DNA from: Nakamurella flava
Lineage (GTDB): Bacteria > Actinomycetota > Actinomycetes > Mycobacteriales > Nakamurellaceae
NCBI RefSeq assembly: GCF_005298075.1
Contig: NZ_SZZH01000003.1
Location: 434,001 to 498,000, forward strand
Length of the DNA stretch: 64,000 nucleotides
Reading direction: 5' to 3'
Position 1 is the first letter of the stretch, and each line of letters starts with the position of its first letter. The notes under the pieces are model-generated. The model was given only the letters and a program-made list of their open reading frames with translations. It was not told the origin of the DNA and made no database searches. A program made the position numbers and the translations under genes. Below, in pieces: positions 30,760-39,834 of this stretch.

Positions 30760-33450
30760 GTGTCCGGTGACGCGACGCCGAGCTCGGAGCCGCCGCCGTG
30801 GCCCCCCGGCGCACCATCCGAGGCGCCGGCGGACACCACGATCCGCCCGGTGGCCAAACTACCCGTCCCCGCTGCCGCCGCCGCGCCGGCCGATCCGCCG
30901 GTCGCCGCGGTGGACACCGCCCCCCGCACGTACTACTCCGGCCCCCGCATCTTCCCGATCGTCGCCGCGGTGGTCTTCGCCGTCTCGGCCCTCCTGTGGT
31001 GGCCGGTGCTGGCCGCTCCGAGCATCCAGGTGTCCGACAGCAGCCTGCTGGTCGGCGGCCTGATCCTGATCGCGGCGTTCCTGCTGGGTGAGCTGTTCCC
31101 CCTGCAGATCGAGGTCCGCCGGGAGACCTGGCTGGTCTCGGGGTCCGAGCTGCCCATGGTCATCGGACTGCTGGTGCTGCCGCCCTGGCTGGTCGGGGTG
31201 ACCCACGCCGCCGCCGGGCTGCTGGTGTTCCTCTTCCGACGGGACAAGTGGCGCAACGTCGCCGTGAACCTGTCGTTCATCGTCGTCGAGACGGGCACCG
31301 CCGCCGCCGTCATGCTGGCGATCGTCCGCCCCGACAGCACGATGCCCATCCAGTACCTGGCGGTCGGAGCCGGGGTGCTGGCCGGCGCGCTCATGTCCGC
31401 GTTCGCCGTCAGCCTGACCTACCGGCTCATCGGGCCGTCCGAGCCGATGGTGCGGTTCATCGCCCGGGCGATCCTGGCCGGCGGAACCGTGGTCACGTTC
31501 GCCCTGGTCCTCTTCACCGTCTGGCGCAGCGGCAGTGCCGGATGGATCCTGTGCCTGCTGATGGCCGCGGTGCTGGGCGCGATCTACCGCACCTACTTCG
31601 TCTTCCTCCGCCAGCATGCCGATCTGGCCCAGATGTACGCGATCGGCCGCCAGATCAGCGCCATCGGGACGTCGGAAGGCGGCTGGCAGGAGGTCCTGGC
31701 CCAGATCCGGGAACAAATGAACGCCGAGGTCGCCGTCCTGCACCTGCAGGACGACGACGGCCGGCATCTCACTCTCGGAGCCGGCCCGGACGGCCCCCGC
31801 CCGATCGCCGACGTGGGCTGCGAGGATCCCGTCATCCGCGCCGCACGGGCCAACGGGGCGGCGCGCGCGTCCAACGATCGGATCGAGGATCCGGCGGTGC
31901 TCGAGGCACTGGCCGCTCGGCCGGCCTGGGACGTGATGGTGGTGCCCCTGCAGGCCGGGGACCGTGAGCGTGGTTACCTCGAGGTCCGCGACCGCGTCAC
32001 CCGGTGGGGTCGGTTCCGGGACGACGACGAGAAGGTCCTGCAGACCCTCAGTGGGCAGATCGCGACCGCGCTGGACAACCTGCGCCTGTTGGAGACCCTG
32101 CGCCACGAGGCCTACCACGACGCCATCACCGGCCTGCTCAACCGCCCCGGCCTGACGGTGCGCGTCCAGGACGTCATCGCCCAGCAGAGCGGCGGCGCCG
32201 TGCTGATGGTCGAGTTGAACGTGCTGTCGCAGGTCAACAACGCCCTGGGGCACGATCGCGGCGAACGTCTGCTGCGCGCGGCCGGCGACCGGCTACGGGA
32301 GCTCACCGGGCCGAGCCGTCCGGTGGCCCGGATCGAGACCGACCGGTTCGCGGTGCTGCTCGAGGCGATGCCCGAGGTCGACATGGTGACCTTCGGGGCC
32401 CAGATGCTCCGGGTGGCCTCGGCCGCCTACGGGCTCGACGGCATTGAGGTGGACCCGCAACCCAGCCTCGGCATCGCCCTGGTCACCGCGACCGCGACCG
32501 CCGACATCCTGGGCGACATGGCCGTCGAACCGGGAACCATGCTGCAACGGGCCGAGATGGCGATGATGGCCGCCCGCACCCGTCAGGACAGCCTGCAGAT
32601 CTACCGGCCGAGCATGGGCGAGGTCTACCGCCGGCGCTTCCAGCTGGTCACCCAGTTCCGGCAGGCCATCGAGCAGGGCCGCATCGTCGTGCATTACCAG
32701 CCGAAGATCGGTCTGGCCGATCGCCAGCTGATCGGCGTCGAGGCGCTGGTGCGGTGGATGCACCCCGAGTTCGGTCTCGTGTCTCCGGCGGAATTCGTGG
32801 AGGCCATCGAGGCCACCGGGTCGATCGACATCCTGCTCGAGCACGTCCTGGACACCGTGCTGCGCCAGCTGGCCGAGTGGGCGGCCCAGGGGGTGCGCAT
32901 CGCCGCGGCGGTGAACCTCTCCGTCCGCAACCTGATGGCCGTGGGTTTCCCGGGCAAGGTCAACGACGCCCTCCGCAAGCACGGGGTCGACCCGGCACTG
33001 CTGACCTTCGAGATCACCGAATCGTCCGTCATGGAGGACCCGGAGCACTCCCTGCCGGTGCTGAACCGGCTGCATGCGCTCGGCGTGGGCCTGTCGGTGG
33101 ACGATTTCGGGACCGGCTACTCCTCACTGGCCTATCTGCGGCGGCTGCCGATCGACGAGATCAAGATCGACCGCTCGTTCGTCATGAGCATGGGCAGCGA
33201 CCTGGGCGACCTGGCCATCGTGCGCGCCATCGTCGACCTGGGGCATTCGCTGGGCCTGCGGGTGGTGGCCGAGGGCGTCGAGGAGGAGGCCGCGCGCGAC
33301 GCGTTGCGGGACATGCACTGCGATCAGGCGCAGGGCTACCTGATCTCCCGGCCGTTGCCCCTGGACCGCTTCGAGGCCTGGCTCGCGTCTCGCACGGTGA
33401 CCATCTACGACCCCGATTCGTCGGTCCACGTGCTGCGAATGATGTCCTGA
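30760..33450 (+). CDS. Membrane GAF-GGDEF-EAL protein, probable c-di-GMP phosphodiesterase
   Basis: Signalling protein of about 896 residues. A polar Pro-rich N terminus leads into about seven hydrophobic helices (residues 55-285), then a GAF-like domain (about 290-450), a GGDEF domain (about 455-620) and an EAL domain (about 630-885). The GGDEF signature is degenerate, reading ETDRF near residue 526, so cyclase activity is unlikely. The EAL domain retains EALVRW, the Asn of NLSVRN, FEITES, DDFGTGYSSL, KIDRSFV, AEGVE and QGY, as in active phosphodiesterases. GGGGAGG supports GTG at 30760; GTG 30751 is also in frame. Flanked by tRNA genes. Confidence 0.9.
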   Translation: MSGDATPSSEPPPWPPGAPSEAPADTTIRPVAKLPVPAAAAAPADPPVAAVDTAPRTYYSGPRIFPIVAAVVFAVSALLWWPVLAAPSIQVSDSSLLVGGLILIAAFLLGELFPLQIEVRRETWLVSGSELPMVIGLLVLPPWLVGVTHAAAGLLVFLFRRDKWRNVAVNLSFIVVETGTAAAVMLAIVRPDSTMPIQYLAVGAGVLAGALMSAFAVSLTYRLIGPSEPMVRFIARAILAGGTVVTFALVLFTVWRSGSAGWILCLLMAAVLGAIYRTYFVFLRQHADLAQMYAIGRQISAIGTSEGGWQEVLAQIREQMNAEVAVLHLQDDDGRHLTLGAGPDGPRPIADVGCEDPVIRAARANGAARASNDRIEDPAVLEALAARPAWDVMVVPLQAGDRERGYLEVRDRVTRWGRFRDDDEKVLQTLSGQIATALDNLRLLETLRHEAYHDAITGLLNRPGLTVRVQDVIAQQSGGAVLMVELNVLSQVNNALGHDRGERLLRAAGDRLRELTGPSRPVARIETDRFAVLLEAMPEVDMVTFGAQMLRVASAAYGLDGIEVDPQPSLGIALVTATATADILGDMAVEPGTMLQRAEMAMMAARTRQDSLQIYRPSMGEVYRRRFQLVTQFRQAIEQGRIVVHYQPKIGLADRQLIGVEALVRWMHPEFGLVSPAEFVEAIEATGSIDILLEHVLDTVLRQLAEWAAQGVRIAAAVNLSVRNLMAVGFPGKVNDALRKHGVDPALLTFEITESSVMEDPEHSLPVLNRLHALGVGLSVDDFGTGYSSLAYLRRLPIDEIKIDRSFVMSMGSDLGDLAIVRAIVDLGHSLGLRVVAEGVEEEAARDALRDMHCDQAQGYLISRPLPLDRFEAWLASRTVTIYDPDSSVHVLRMMS

Positions 33451-33477
33451 CCAGCGGTTTCGTTCCTGGACCTGTCG

Positions 33478-33488
33478 TAATGTAGAGT
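33478..33488 (+). promoter_or_regulatory. Possible -10 region before tRNA-Thr
   Basis: Two overlapping -10-like hexamers, TAATGT (33478-33483) and TAGAGT (33483-33488), lie about 55 bases before tRNA-Thr. No good -35 is seen at the right distance, so support is limited. Confidence 0.3.
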
Positions 33489-33539
33489 TGACGAGCTTCC
33501 TCCGGGCGGCCGGATCACTCCGGAGAGCCAGAGAGCAGC

Positions 33540-33612
33540 GCCCCTTTAGCTCAGTCGGCAGAGCGTCTCCATGGTAAGGAGAAGGTCTACGGTTCGATTC
33601 CGTAAAGGGGCT
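33540..33612 (+). tRNA. tRNA-Thr (GGT)
   Basis: Acceptor GCCCCTT (33540-33546) pairs with AAGGGGC (33605-33611), discriminator T. The anticodon loop ATGGTAA gives GGT at 33573-33575. D arm TAGCTCAGTCGGCAGAGC and T arm GGTTCGATTCC are typical. CCA is not encoded. Confidence 0.96.
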
Positions 33613-33622
33613 CGGACGGAGG

Positions 33623-33649
33623 TCCCGGTCGGTGCGAACCGACTCGGGA
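33623..33649 (+). terminator. Hairpin between tRNA-Thr and tRNA-Met
   Basis: TCCCG plus GTCGGT pairs with ACCGAC plus CGGGA around loop GCGA, with one bulged T. It may be a terminator or a processing signal in a joint tRNA transcript. Confidence 0.4.
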
Positions 33650-33689
33650 GCTTCCGATCAGGACCGGCCGAAGCCCGGTGCCTGCCCGT

Positions 33690-33762
33690 GGCGGTGTAGC
33701 TCAGCTGGCAGAGCAAGCGACTCATAATCGCTGTGTCGCCGGTTCAAGTCCGGCCATCGCTA
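33690..33762 (+). tRNA. tRNA-Met (CAT)
   Basis: Acceptor GGCGGTG (33690-33696) pairs with CATCGCT (33755-33761), using two G-U pairs. Anticodon CAT is at 33723-33725. The paired first base and the D-arm TAGCTCAGCTGGCAGAGC are of the elongator type, not initiator. CCA is encoded at 33763-33765. Confidence 0.94.
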
Positions 33763-33774
33763 CCACGATCGCGG

Positions 33775-33803
33775 TTGTCGCCTGATGACTGCTGCAATAC
33801 TGG
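33775..33803 (+). promoter_or_regulatory. Candidate promoter of rpmG-hadAB
   Basis: TTGTCG (33775-33780) and TACTGG (33798-33803) are 17 bases apart, downstream of tRNA-Met. The -10 lacks the final T, so strength is uncertain. Confidence 0.4.
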
Positions 33804-33870
33804 TCGATGGTTCTGCGGCTGTGCCGCGTCCCGGACCATTCCTGAACAGGCGCGAGAAAGAAGATTCATC

Positions 33871-34035
33871 ATGGCTGCCACCGACGTTCGCCCGAAGATC
33901 ACCCTGGCGTGCGAGGAGTGCAAGCACCGCAACTACATCACCCGCAAGAACCGTCGGAACGATCCCGACCGGCTCGAGGTGAAGAAGTTCTGCCCGAACT
34001 GCGGGACGCACCGTAACCACAAGGAAACCCGCTAG
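33871..34035 (+). CDS. rpmG: Ribosomal protein bL33
   Basis: Large-subunit protein of 54 residues. Two zinc-ribbon pairs, CEEC and CPNC, are present, so this is the zinc-binding (C+) form. The start is ATG 33871 behind GAAAGAAG; the open frame upstream is not ribosomal. It heads a group with the two dehydratase genes, as in mycobacteria, where an rpmG copy precedes hadA. Confidence 0.96.
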   Translation: MAATDVRPKITLACEECKHRNYITRKNRRNDPDRLEVKKFCPNCGTHRNHKETR

Positions 34036-34065
34036 TCAGCTCGCGCAGAGCTCACGGATCCCCTC

Positions 34066-34515
34066 GTGGCCATCGACACCGCGTACGTCGGGCGGTCTTT
34101 CCCGTACCCCCAGCCGTACGTCGTCGGCGTCGAGAAGATCCGTGAGTTCGCCGCCGCCATCGGTGAGACGGCCGCCGTCTGCACCGATCGGGCCGCCGCC
34201 CGAGCGGCCGGCTACGCCGACCTCGTCGCCCCGCCCACCTTCGCGATCGTGGTCGCGGCGGGTGCGCAGGACGCGATTCTGTTCGGCACCGACCTTGGTG
34301 TCGATTTCAGTCGCGTCGTGCACGGTGACCAGCGGTTCGAGCACCACCGCCCCATCGTGGCTGGCGACGAACTGACCTGCGAAGTCCACGTGGACGCGGT
34401 CCGCGTGCTGGCGGGCAACGAGGTCATCACCCTGCGGACCGAGATCACCGATCCGTCCGCCGCTCCGGTCTGCACCTGCCACGTGACCCTCGTCGTCCGT
34501 GGAGGCGCGGAGTGA
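34066..34515 (+). CDS. MaoC-like hydratase subunit, HadA/UPF0336 type
   Basis: Hot-dog fold protein of 149 residues similar to HadA/HadC, the non-catalytic partners that bind the acyl chain in mycobacterial (3R)-hydroxyacyl-ACP dehydratases. The N terminus YVGRSFPYPQPYVVGVEKIREFA and the later VAPPTFAIV and VHGDQRFEHHRPIVAGDEL are family features. It lacks the catalytic D-x4-H. The GTG start is 30 bases after rpmG; the stop overlaps the start of the hadB-like gene, so the two are probably made as a heterodimer. Whether the host makes mycolates cannot be judged here. Confidence 0.85.
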   Translation: MAIDTAYVGRSFPYPQPYVVGVEKIREFAAAIGETAAVCTDRAAARAAGYADLVAPPTFAIVVAAGAQDAILFGTDLGVDFSRVVHGDQRFEHHRPIVAGDELTCEVHVDAVRVLAGNEVITLRTEITDPSAAPVCTCHVTLVVRGGAE

Positions 34516-34949
34516 GCACCCCCGCACTGGCGTCCGTCGCCGTCGGCGACCAGCTACCCGCTCTCGTCGCCCACCTGACCCGCGCCCAGCTGGTGCGCTA
34601 CGCGGGTGCTTCCGGTGATTTCAACCCGATCCACTGGAACGCCCGGGTGGCCACGTCCGTCGGTCTGCCCGACGTCATCGCCCACGGCATGCTCACCATG
34701 GCCACGGCCGGCCGGGTCGTCAGCGACTGGGTCGGCGACCCGGGCCGCATCCGCTCCTACGAGGTGCGTTTCACCCGTCCCGTCGTCGTCACGGACGGCC
34801 CGGATGACACCGCGGGGGCGACCCTCGAGATCACCGCCAAGATCGGTGCCCTCGACGAGGCCGCCGGCACCGCCCGGGTCGACATCACGGCCACGTTCAA
34901 CGGACAGACCGTGCTGGGCAAGGCCCGCGCCGTCGTCGCGCTGGCCTGA
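34512..34949 (+). CDS. MaoC-like (3R)-hydroxyacyl-ACP dehydratase, HadB type
   Basis: Catalytic hot-dog dehydratase of 145 residues acting in fatty-acid elongation, paired with the upstream HadA-like subunit. The active-site pair is present as D36 and H41 in GDFNPIHWN, the spacing of R-specific hydratases, and AHGMLTMA follows. The GTG overlaps the preceding stop. A HadC homologue is not found; the next plus-strand gene is tRNA-Trp. Confidence 0.88.
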   Translation: MSTPALASVAVGDQLPALVAHLTRAQLVRYAGASGDFNPIHWNARVATSVGLPDVIAHGMLTMATAGRVVSDWVGDPGRIRSYEVRFTRPVVVTDGPDDTAGATLEITAKIGALDEAAGTARVDITATFNGQTVLGKARAVVALA

Positions 34950-34994
34950 CCCCCGACGGGACCCGGCCCGCCGGCCGGACCTCCACACCCGCAG

Positions 34995-35037
34995 ACGCCG
35001 AACGCCGCCACCCCGAGGGGATGGCGGCGTTCGGCGT
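34995..35037. terminator. Bidirectional hairpin terminator
   Basis: A perfect 16-bp stem (34995-35010 with 35022-35037) around a C/G-rich loop separates hadB and the convergent aminotransferase gene. Confidence 0.75.
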
Positions 35038-35048
35038 GGTGGGGCCGG

Positions 35049-36296
35049 TCAGCGGGCGGTGGCCAGGAACTCGCCCATCCGCGTGACCCCGGTGACGAGG
35101 TCGTCGTCGCCGAGGGCGTACGACAGCCGGAAGTAGCCCGGAGTGCCGAACGCCTCGCCGGGGACGACCGCGACCTCGGCCTGATCCAGTACCAGCCCGG
35201 CCAGTTCGGCCGACGACTGCGGGCGGACCGGGCCGGTCGGGGTGTCGAACTCCTTGCCGATCAGGTCCCGCACCGAGGGATAAACGTAGAACGCCCCGAG
35301 CGGCTCGGGGCACTGCACGCCCGGGATCTTGTTCAGCAGCTCGACCATGGTCCGCCGCCGACGATCGAAGGCCGTGCGCATCTCGTCCACGGCGTCGAGG
35401 GATCCGGTGATCGCGGTCAGGGCCGCCTGCTGGCTGACGTTGGCGACGTTCGAGGTCAGGTGGGACTGCAGGTTCGCCGCGCCCTTGATGACGTCCTTGG
35501 GGCCGATCATCCAGCCGACCCGCCAGCCGGTCATCGCGTACGTCTTGGCCACGCCGTTGACGATGATGCAGGTATCGGCGATCTCCGGCGCCACGACCGG
35601 CATGGAGACGAACGTCGCGTCCCCGTAGACCAGGTGCTCGTAGATCTCGTCGGTGATGACCCACAGGCCGTGCTCGGCCGCCCACCGGCCGATGGCCGTG
35701 ACCTGCTCCGGCGGATAGACCGCACCGGTCGGGTTGGACGGCGAACAGAACAGCAGCACCTTGGTGCGTTCGGTGCGGGCCGCCTCGAGGTCGTCGACGC
35801 TCAGCAGGTAGCCGGTGGTCTCGTCGGCGACGACGGGCACCGTCACCCCGCCGGCCAGGGCGATGGCCTCCGGGTAGGTGGTCCAGTACGGAGCCGGCAG
35901 CAGGACCTCGTCACCTGGATCCAGCAGCGCGGCAAAGGCCTGGTAGACGGCCTGCTTGCCGCCGTTGGTGATGAGGACCTGGTCGGCCGTGACCTCGAGG
36001 CCCGAGTCCCGCCGGGTCTTGTCCGCGACCGCCTGCCGCAGGGCGGGGAGCCCGCCGGCGGGGGTGTAACGGTGGTTGGCGGGGTTGCCACAGGCCTCGA
36101 CGGCGGCCGCGACGATGTAATCCGGGGTGGGGAAGTCCGGCTCGCCGGCGCCGAAACCGATGACCGGCCGACCGGCCGCCTTGAGGGCCTTCGCCTTGGC
36201 GTCGACGGCCAGGGTGGCGGATTCGGCGATGTTGCCGACCCGGGCGGACAGGCGGGGGCGGACGGGCGCTTCGGAGGAAGGGGCCGGGATGCTCAT
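35049..36296 (-). CDS. aspC: Aspartate aminotransferase, class I (pyridoxal phosphate)
   Basis: PLP enzyme that moves the amino group between aspartate and 2-oxoglutarate, by family. The 415-residue protein has [32 protein letters not shown], the strand [11 protein letters not shown] and the PLP lysine K251 in [22 protein letters not shown] closes the active site. It is of the prokaryotic Ib type. The start at ATG 36296 lacks a clear ribosome binding site; an in-frame ATG at 36317 is an alternative. The same gene lies between hadBC and secE in other actinobacteria only sporadically, so its position is not diagnostic. Confidence 0.93.
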   Translation of the reverse strand: MSIPAPSSEAPVRPRLSARVGNIAESATLAVDAKAKALKAAGRPVIGFGAGEPDFPTPDYIVAAAVEACGNPANHRYTPAGGLPALRQAVADKTRRDSGLEVTADQVLITNGGKQAVYQAFAALLDPGDEVLLPAPYWTTYPEAIALAGGVTVPVVADETTGYLLSVDDLEAARTERTKVLLFCSPSNPTGAVYPPEQVTAIGRWAAEHGLWVITDEIYEHLVYGDATFVSMPVVAPEIADTCIIVNGVAKTYAMTGWRVGWMIGPKDVIKGAANLQSHLTSNVANVSQQAALTAITGSLDAVDEMRTAFDRRRRTMVELLNKIPGVQCPEPLGAFYVYPSVRDLIGKEFDTPTGPVRPQSSAELAGLVLDQAEVAVVPGEAFGTPGYFRLSYALGDDDLVTGVTRMGEFLATAR

Positions 36297-36372
36297 GAGT
36301 TCATCGTGGCATGTCACGAAGGTTCCCCGGAGCCCGGCCCGGCCGGCCGATCCGGTGACCGGTGGCGCCGGA

Positions 36373-36403
36373 TTGTCGTTCCGGTGCCCGCGTGTCCTAC
36401 ACT
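36373..36403 (+). promoter_or_regulatory. Candidate promoter of the tRNA-Trp/secE-nusG transcript
   Basis: TTGTCG (36373-36378) and TACACT (36398-36403) are 19 bases apart, upstream of tRNA-Trp. TACACT is a strong -10; the spacing is long. Confidence 0.45.
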
Positions 36404-36522
36404 GGTCAGCCGGGGTGTACTGAGGTCTGCCCGTAGGTGGGTCGTCGGCGGTTCGTGACGGCTGCGTGCGGACGGGTTCCCCAGGGCATCCCGATCGTCG
36501 TCGGCCTCGGCCGGCGGCACAG

Positions 36523-36595
<73 letters not shown>

Positions 36596-36681
36596 CACCA
36601 CCGATCGGCCGGCGCACCCGCGGTGCGCCGACGATCAGCACCCGACCACGGCCACCCCACCTGCGAGCGAACGGACAGCGA

Positions 36682-37239
36682 GTGAGCAACGACCGCGACC
36701 CGGCTCCCCGCGACGGGGAGACCCCCGCCGGCAGCGCCGCGGACGAGACGTCGTCCACCGCCGGGTCCGACGACTCGACGGCATCCGCCCCGGCGGAGAC
36801 CGCGGCCGATGGCGGGACGACCCCGCGTGCGGCGGCCGGCTCGGCCCGGGCCGCAGCCCGCGCGGCGGCTGGTGCCCGCCCGGCGCCCAAGGCACGTCGT
36901 TCGGTAACCGTGGACGCGGATGGCGAACCCACCACCGCCGAGACGGCCGACAGTGATGACGACGCGGTCGGCACGGTCAAGGCCCGCAGCGAGCGCAAGG
37001 GTGGAGCCACCCGCAGCCGGGCCGAGGCATCCGCCGGCGAGGGCCGGGGGAACATCTTCGTCCGGTTGCGGCGTTTCCTCCGTGAGGTGGTCGCCGAGCT
37101 GCGGAAGGTCATCTGGCCGTCGCGCAACCAGATGGTCACCTACACGATCGTCGTGATCGTGTTCGTGTCGGTGATGGTCGCCTACGTGGCCGGGTTGGAC
37201 GTGCTCTTCGCCCGCGGGGTGCTGGCGATCTTCGGCTGA
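36682..37239 (+). CDS. secE: Preprotein translocase subunit SecE, N-terminally extended
   Basis: Essential clamp subunit of the SecYEG channel. The conserved part is the last 60 of 185 residues: the amphipathic helix [20 protein letters not shown] and the single membrane helix [19 protein letters not shown]. The first 120 residues are Ala/Asp/Ser/Thr-rich and disordered-looking. Start at GTG 36682 after tRNA-Trp. Confidence 0.94.
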   Translation: MSNDRDPAPRDGETPAGSAADETSSTAGSDDSTASAPAETAADGGTTPRAAAGSARAAARAAAGARPAPKARRSVTVDADGEPTTAETADSDDDAVGTVKARSERKGGATRSRAEASAGEGRGNIFVRLRRFLREVVAELRKVIWPSRNQMVTYTIVVIVFVSVMVAYVAGLDVLFARGVLAIFG

Positions 37240-37379
37240 CCCGTGGCCGTCGGCGCCGGGGGTCTGGCTCGCCGCCCCGTGACGCCCCACGGCCACGACA
37301 GGCACCATCGAAGAGAACGACCGCCACCCAGGCAGTGCAGAACCGGGTCAGACCGGACGAGAAGGAAGCGAGATCCACC

Positions 37380-38306
37380 GTGTCCAGCCACCTCGACCAC
37401 TCCGAGGACTCCGTCCGCGAGCACGCGACGGACGAGGAGACCTCGACGCTCGAGAACGCGGCGGACGAGGAGGTCCTCAGCGACGGCGAACGGACAGTGC
37501 TCGCCCCCGCGCCGCCGGCCGATGCGCCGACCGACGCCGACGAGACCCTGGCCGCGACGCCGGTCGACGGTGCCGCGGACGACGACGAGAGCGCCGAGGG
37601 TGAGGGCAACGAGGACCTCGCCGAGTATGGCGACCCCGAGCAGGCCGACCCCGAGGCCGGCTCGGCCGTCGAGGGTGAGACCGCGGAGGGCGAGACCGCC
37701 GAGGTCGACCCGACCGAGGAGCTGCGGGCGTCGCTGAAGCGCGCGTTCGGCGAGTGGTACGTCGTGCACTCGTACGCCGGTTACGAGAACAAGGTCAAGA
37801 CCAACCTCGAGACCCGCATCAAGTCGCTCGACATGGAGGAGTACATCTTCCAGATCGAGGTCCCGACCGAAGAGGTCACCGAGATCAAGAACGGCCAGCG
37901 CAAGCTGGTCCAGCGCAAGGTCTACCCCGGGTACATCCTGGTGCGGATGGACCTGACGGACGCCTCCTGGAGCGCGGTCCGCAACACCCCGGGTGTGACC
38001 GGCTTCGTCGGCGCGACGGCCCAGCGGCCGTCCGCGCTGACCATCGACGAGGTCGTGAAGATCCTGGCCCCGGCCGCCCCGCGCAAGGCCGAGAAGTCCC
38101 AGCCGACCGCCGGTGCCGTCACCACCCGCACCGAGGTCGATTTCTCCGAAGGCGAGTCGGTCACCGTCATGGACGGTCCGTTCGCCACGCTGCCGGCGAC
38201 CATCAGCGAGGTCAATGCCGACGCCCAGAAGCTGAAGGTGCTCGTGTCGATCTTCGGTCGGGAGACGCCCGTCGAGCTCGCCTTCACTCAGGTCGAGAAG
38301 ATCTGA
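37380..38306 (+). CDS. nusG: Transcription termination/antitermination factor NusG, acidic extension
   Basis: Binds RNA polymerase and couples it to Rho or ribosomes. The NGN domain begins near residue 124 with [18 protein letters not shown], and the KOW domain lies near residue 255 ([20 protein letters not shown]). The 120 residues before the NGN domain are strongly acidic (Asp, Glu, Ala, Thr) and include a small repeat [11 protein letters not shown]. This makes the protein 308 residues, longer than the 240 or so usual in mycobacteria. GTG 37380 was preferred; another GTG at 37335 is in frame. Confidence 0.94.
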   Translation: MSSHLDHSEDSVREHATDEETSTLENAADEEVLSDGERTVLAPAPPADAPTDADETLAATPVDGAADDDESAEGEGNEDLAEYGDPEQADPEAGSAVEGETAEGETAEVDPTEELRASLKRAFGEWYVVHSYAGYENKVKTNLETRIKSLDMEEYIFQIEVPTEEVTEIKNGQRKLVQRKVYPGYILVRMDLTDASWSAVRNTPGVTGFVGATAQRPSALTIDEVVKILAPAAPRKAEKSQPTAGAVTTRTEVDFSEGESVTVMDGPFATLPATISEVNADAQKLKVLVSIFGRETPVELAFTQVEKI

Positions 38307-38351
38307 CTGCAGTAACAGCCCAGTACGCACCCAGGAAAGAAGTCCAGAAAG

Positions 38352-38786
38352 ATGCCCCCCAAGAAGAAGAAGCTTGCCGCCATCGTCAAGCTGCAGATCA
38401 AGGCCGGTCTGGCCAACCCGGCTCCGCCGGTCGGCCCCGCGCTGGGCCAGCACGGCGTGAACATCATGGAGTTCTGCAAGGCCTACAACGCCGCGACCGA
38501 GTCGCAGCGCGGTGACGTGGTCCCGGTCGAGATCTCCATCTACGAGGACCGGTCCTTCGACTTCAAGTTGAAGACCCCGCCCGCCGCCCGGCTGCTGCTC
38601 AAGGCCGCCGGTGTCGAGAAGGGTTCCGGCACCCCGCACACCACCAAGGTCGCCAAGATCACCTCGGCCCAGGTGCGCGAGATCGCCCAGCTCAAGCAGG
38701 TCGACCTCAACGCCAACGACGTCGAGGCCGCCGAGAAGATCATCGCCGGCACCGCCCGCTCGATGGGCATCACCGTCGAGGGCTGA
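38352..38786 (+). CDS. rplK: Ribosomal protein uL11
   Basis: Large-subunit stalk-base protein, 144 residues, binding the GTPase centre of 23S rRNA. It has the N-terminal domain with [24 protein letters not shown], the Pro-rich switch PPVGPALGQ and the RNA-binding C-terminal domain ending [20 protein letters not shown] precedes the ATG. It follows nusG by 45 bases and precedes rplA, the standard order. Confidence 0.97.
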
Positions 38787-38885
38787 GTCCCGGTTCCACC
38801 GTGGGAGGACCCGGCGCGGTCCGCACCAACCACACCCTCCGACTGCGGCCTGTCCGCCGCAGCCACTTTCCTCTAGGAGACAGCA

Positions 38886-39608
38886 ATGAAGCGCAGCAAG
38901 GCATACCGCGAGGCGGCCGAGAAGGTCGACCGCGACAAGCTCTACACGCCGCTCGAGGCCGCCGAACTGGCCAAGACGACGTCCCCGTCGAAGATGGACG
39001 CCACCGTCGAGGTCGCCATGCGCCTGGGTGTCGACCCGCGCAAGGCCGACCAGATGGTCCGTGGCACCGTCAACCTGCCGCACGGCACCGGTAAGACCGC
39101 CCGGGTCATCGTCTTCGCCGTCGGTGACAAGGCCACCGAGGCCGAAGCCGCCGGGGCCGACGCCGTCGGTTCGGACGACCTGATCGCCCGCATCCAGGGC
39201 GGTTGGCTCGACTTCGACGCCGCCATCGCCACTCCCGACCAGATGGCCAAGGTCGGTCGGATCGCGCGCATCCTGGGGCCGCGCGGTCTCATGCCGAACC
39301 CCAAGACCGGCACTGTGACGCCCGACGTCACCAAGGCCGTCAAGGACATCAAGGGCGGGAAGATCAACTTCCGCGTCGACAAGGCCTCGAACCTGCACCT
39401 GGTCATCGGCCGGGTCTCGTTCCCGGTCGAGCAGCTGGTGGAGAACTACGCGGCCGCCCTCGACGAGGTGCTGCGCTCCAAGCCGTCCGCGGCCAAGGGC
39501 AAGTACCTGAAGAAGGTGTCGTTCGCGACCACCATGGGTCCGGGGATCCAGGTCGATCCGGCGCTGACCCGCAACCTGCTCGAGCAGGAGCAGGGCGTTT
39601 CCGCCTGA
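38886..39608 (+). CDS. rplA: Ribosomal protein uL1
   Basis: L1-stalk protein of 240 residues. Contains [31 protein letters not shown] (the signature) and [18 protein letters not shown]. The start follows CTAGGAGACAGCA. L1 commonly regulates its own mRNA by binding an L1-like fold in the leader, and a 99-base gap upstream could hold such a site, though I cannot establish it by eye. A terminator follows after 50 bases. Confidence 0.97.
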   Translation: MKRSKAYREAAEKVDRDKLYTPLEAAELAKTTSPSKMDATVEVAMRLGVDPRKADQMVRGTVNLPHGTGKTARVIVFAVGDKATEAEAAGADAVGSDDLIARIQGGWLDFDAAIATPDQMAKVGRIARILGPRGLMPNPKTGTVTPDVTKAVKDIKGGKINFRVDKASNLHLVIGRVSFPVEQLVENYAAALDEVLRSKPSAAKGKYLKKVSFATTMGPGIQVDPALTRNLLEQEQGVSA

Positions 39609-39659
39609 CCTGACCCGCCGGCGCCGGCCGACCACGGCGCCGATCCGTTCTACCGCCAC

Positions 39660-39689
39660 GACCCCCGATGACTTCGGTCATCGGGGGTC
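39660..39689 (+). terminator. Terminator after rplA
   Basis: A perfect 13-bp stem (39660-39672 with 39677-39689) closed by a TTCG tetraloop and followed by GTTGTCGTTT. One of the clearest intrinsic terminators in the window. Confidence 0.85.
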
Positions 39690-39834
39690 GTTGTCGTTTC
39701 GAGGAATCACGGTGGCCTATTGGGCCGAATCGGTGATGCCTTGGCACGGTGGGGTACGGCTGACCGCCGGGTGATTCAGGCCATCGGCGGCTGGTGAGAG
39801 GAAGGGCACGTTTCGCACGTCACAGGAGGCCACC

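Noticed and set aside
33613-33689. Possible cobalamin-type riboswitch between two tRNAs
   Set aside because: The GGTGCGAACCG string is part of a simple hairpin; no B12 box or other core element, and no riboswitch-type gene follows.
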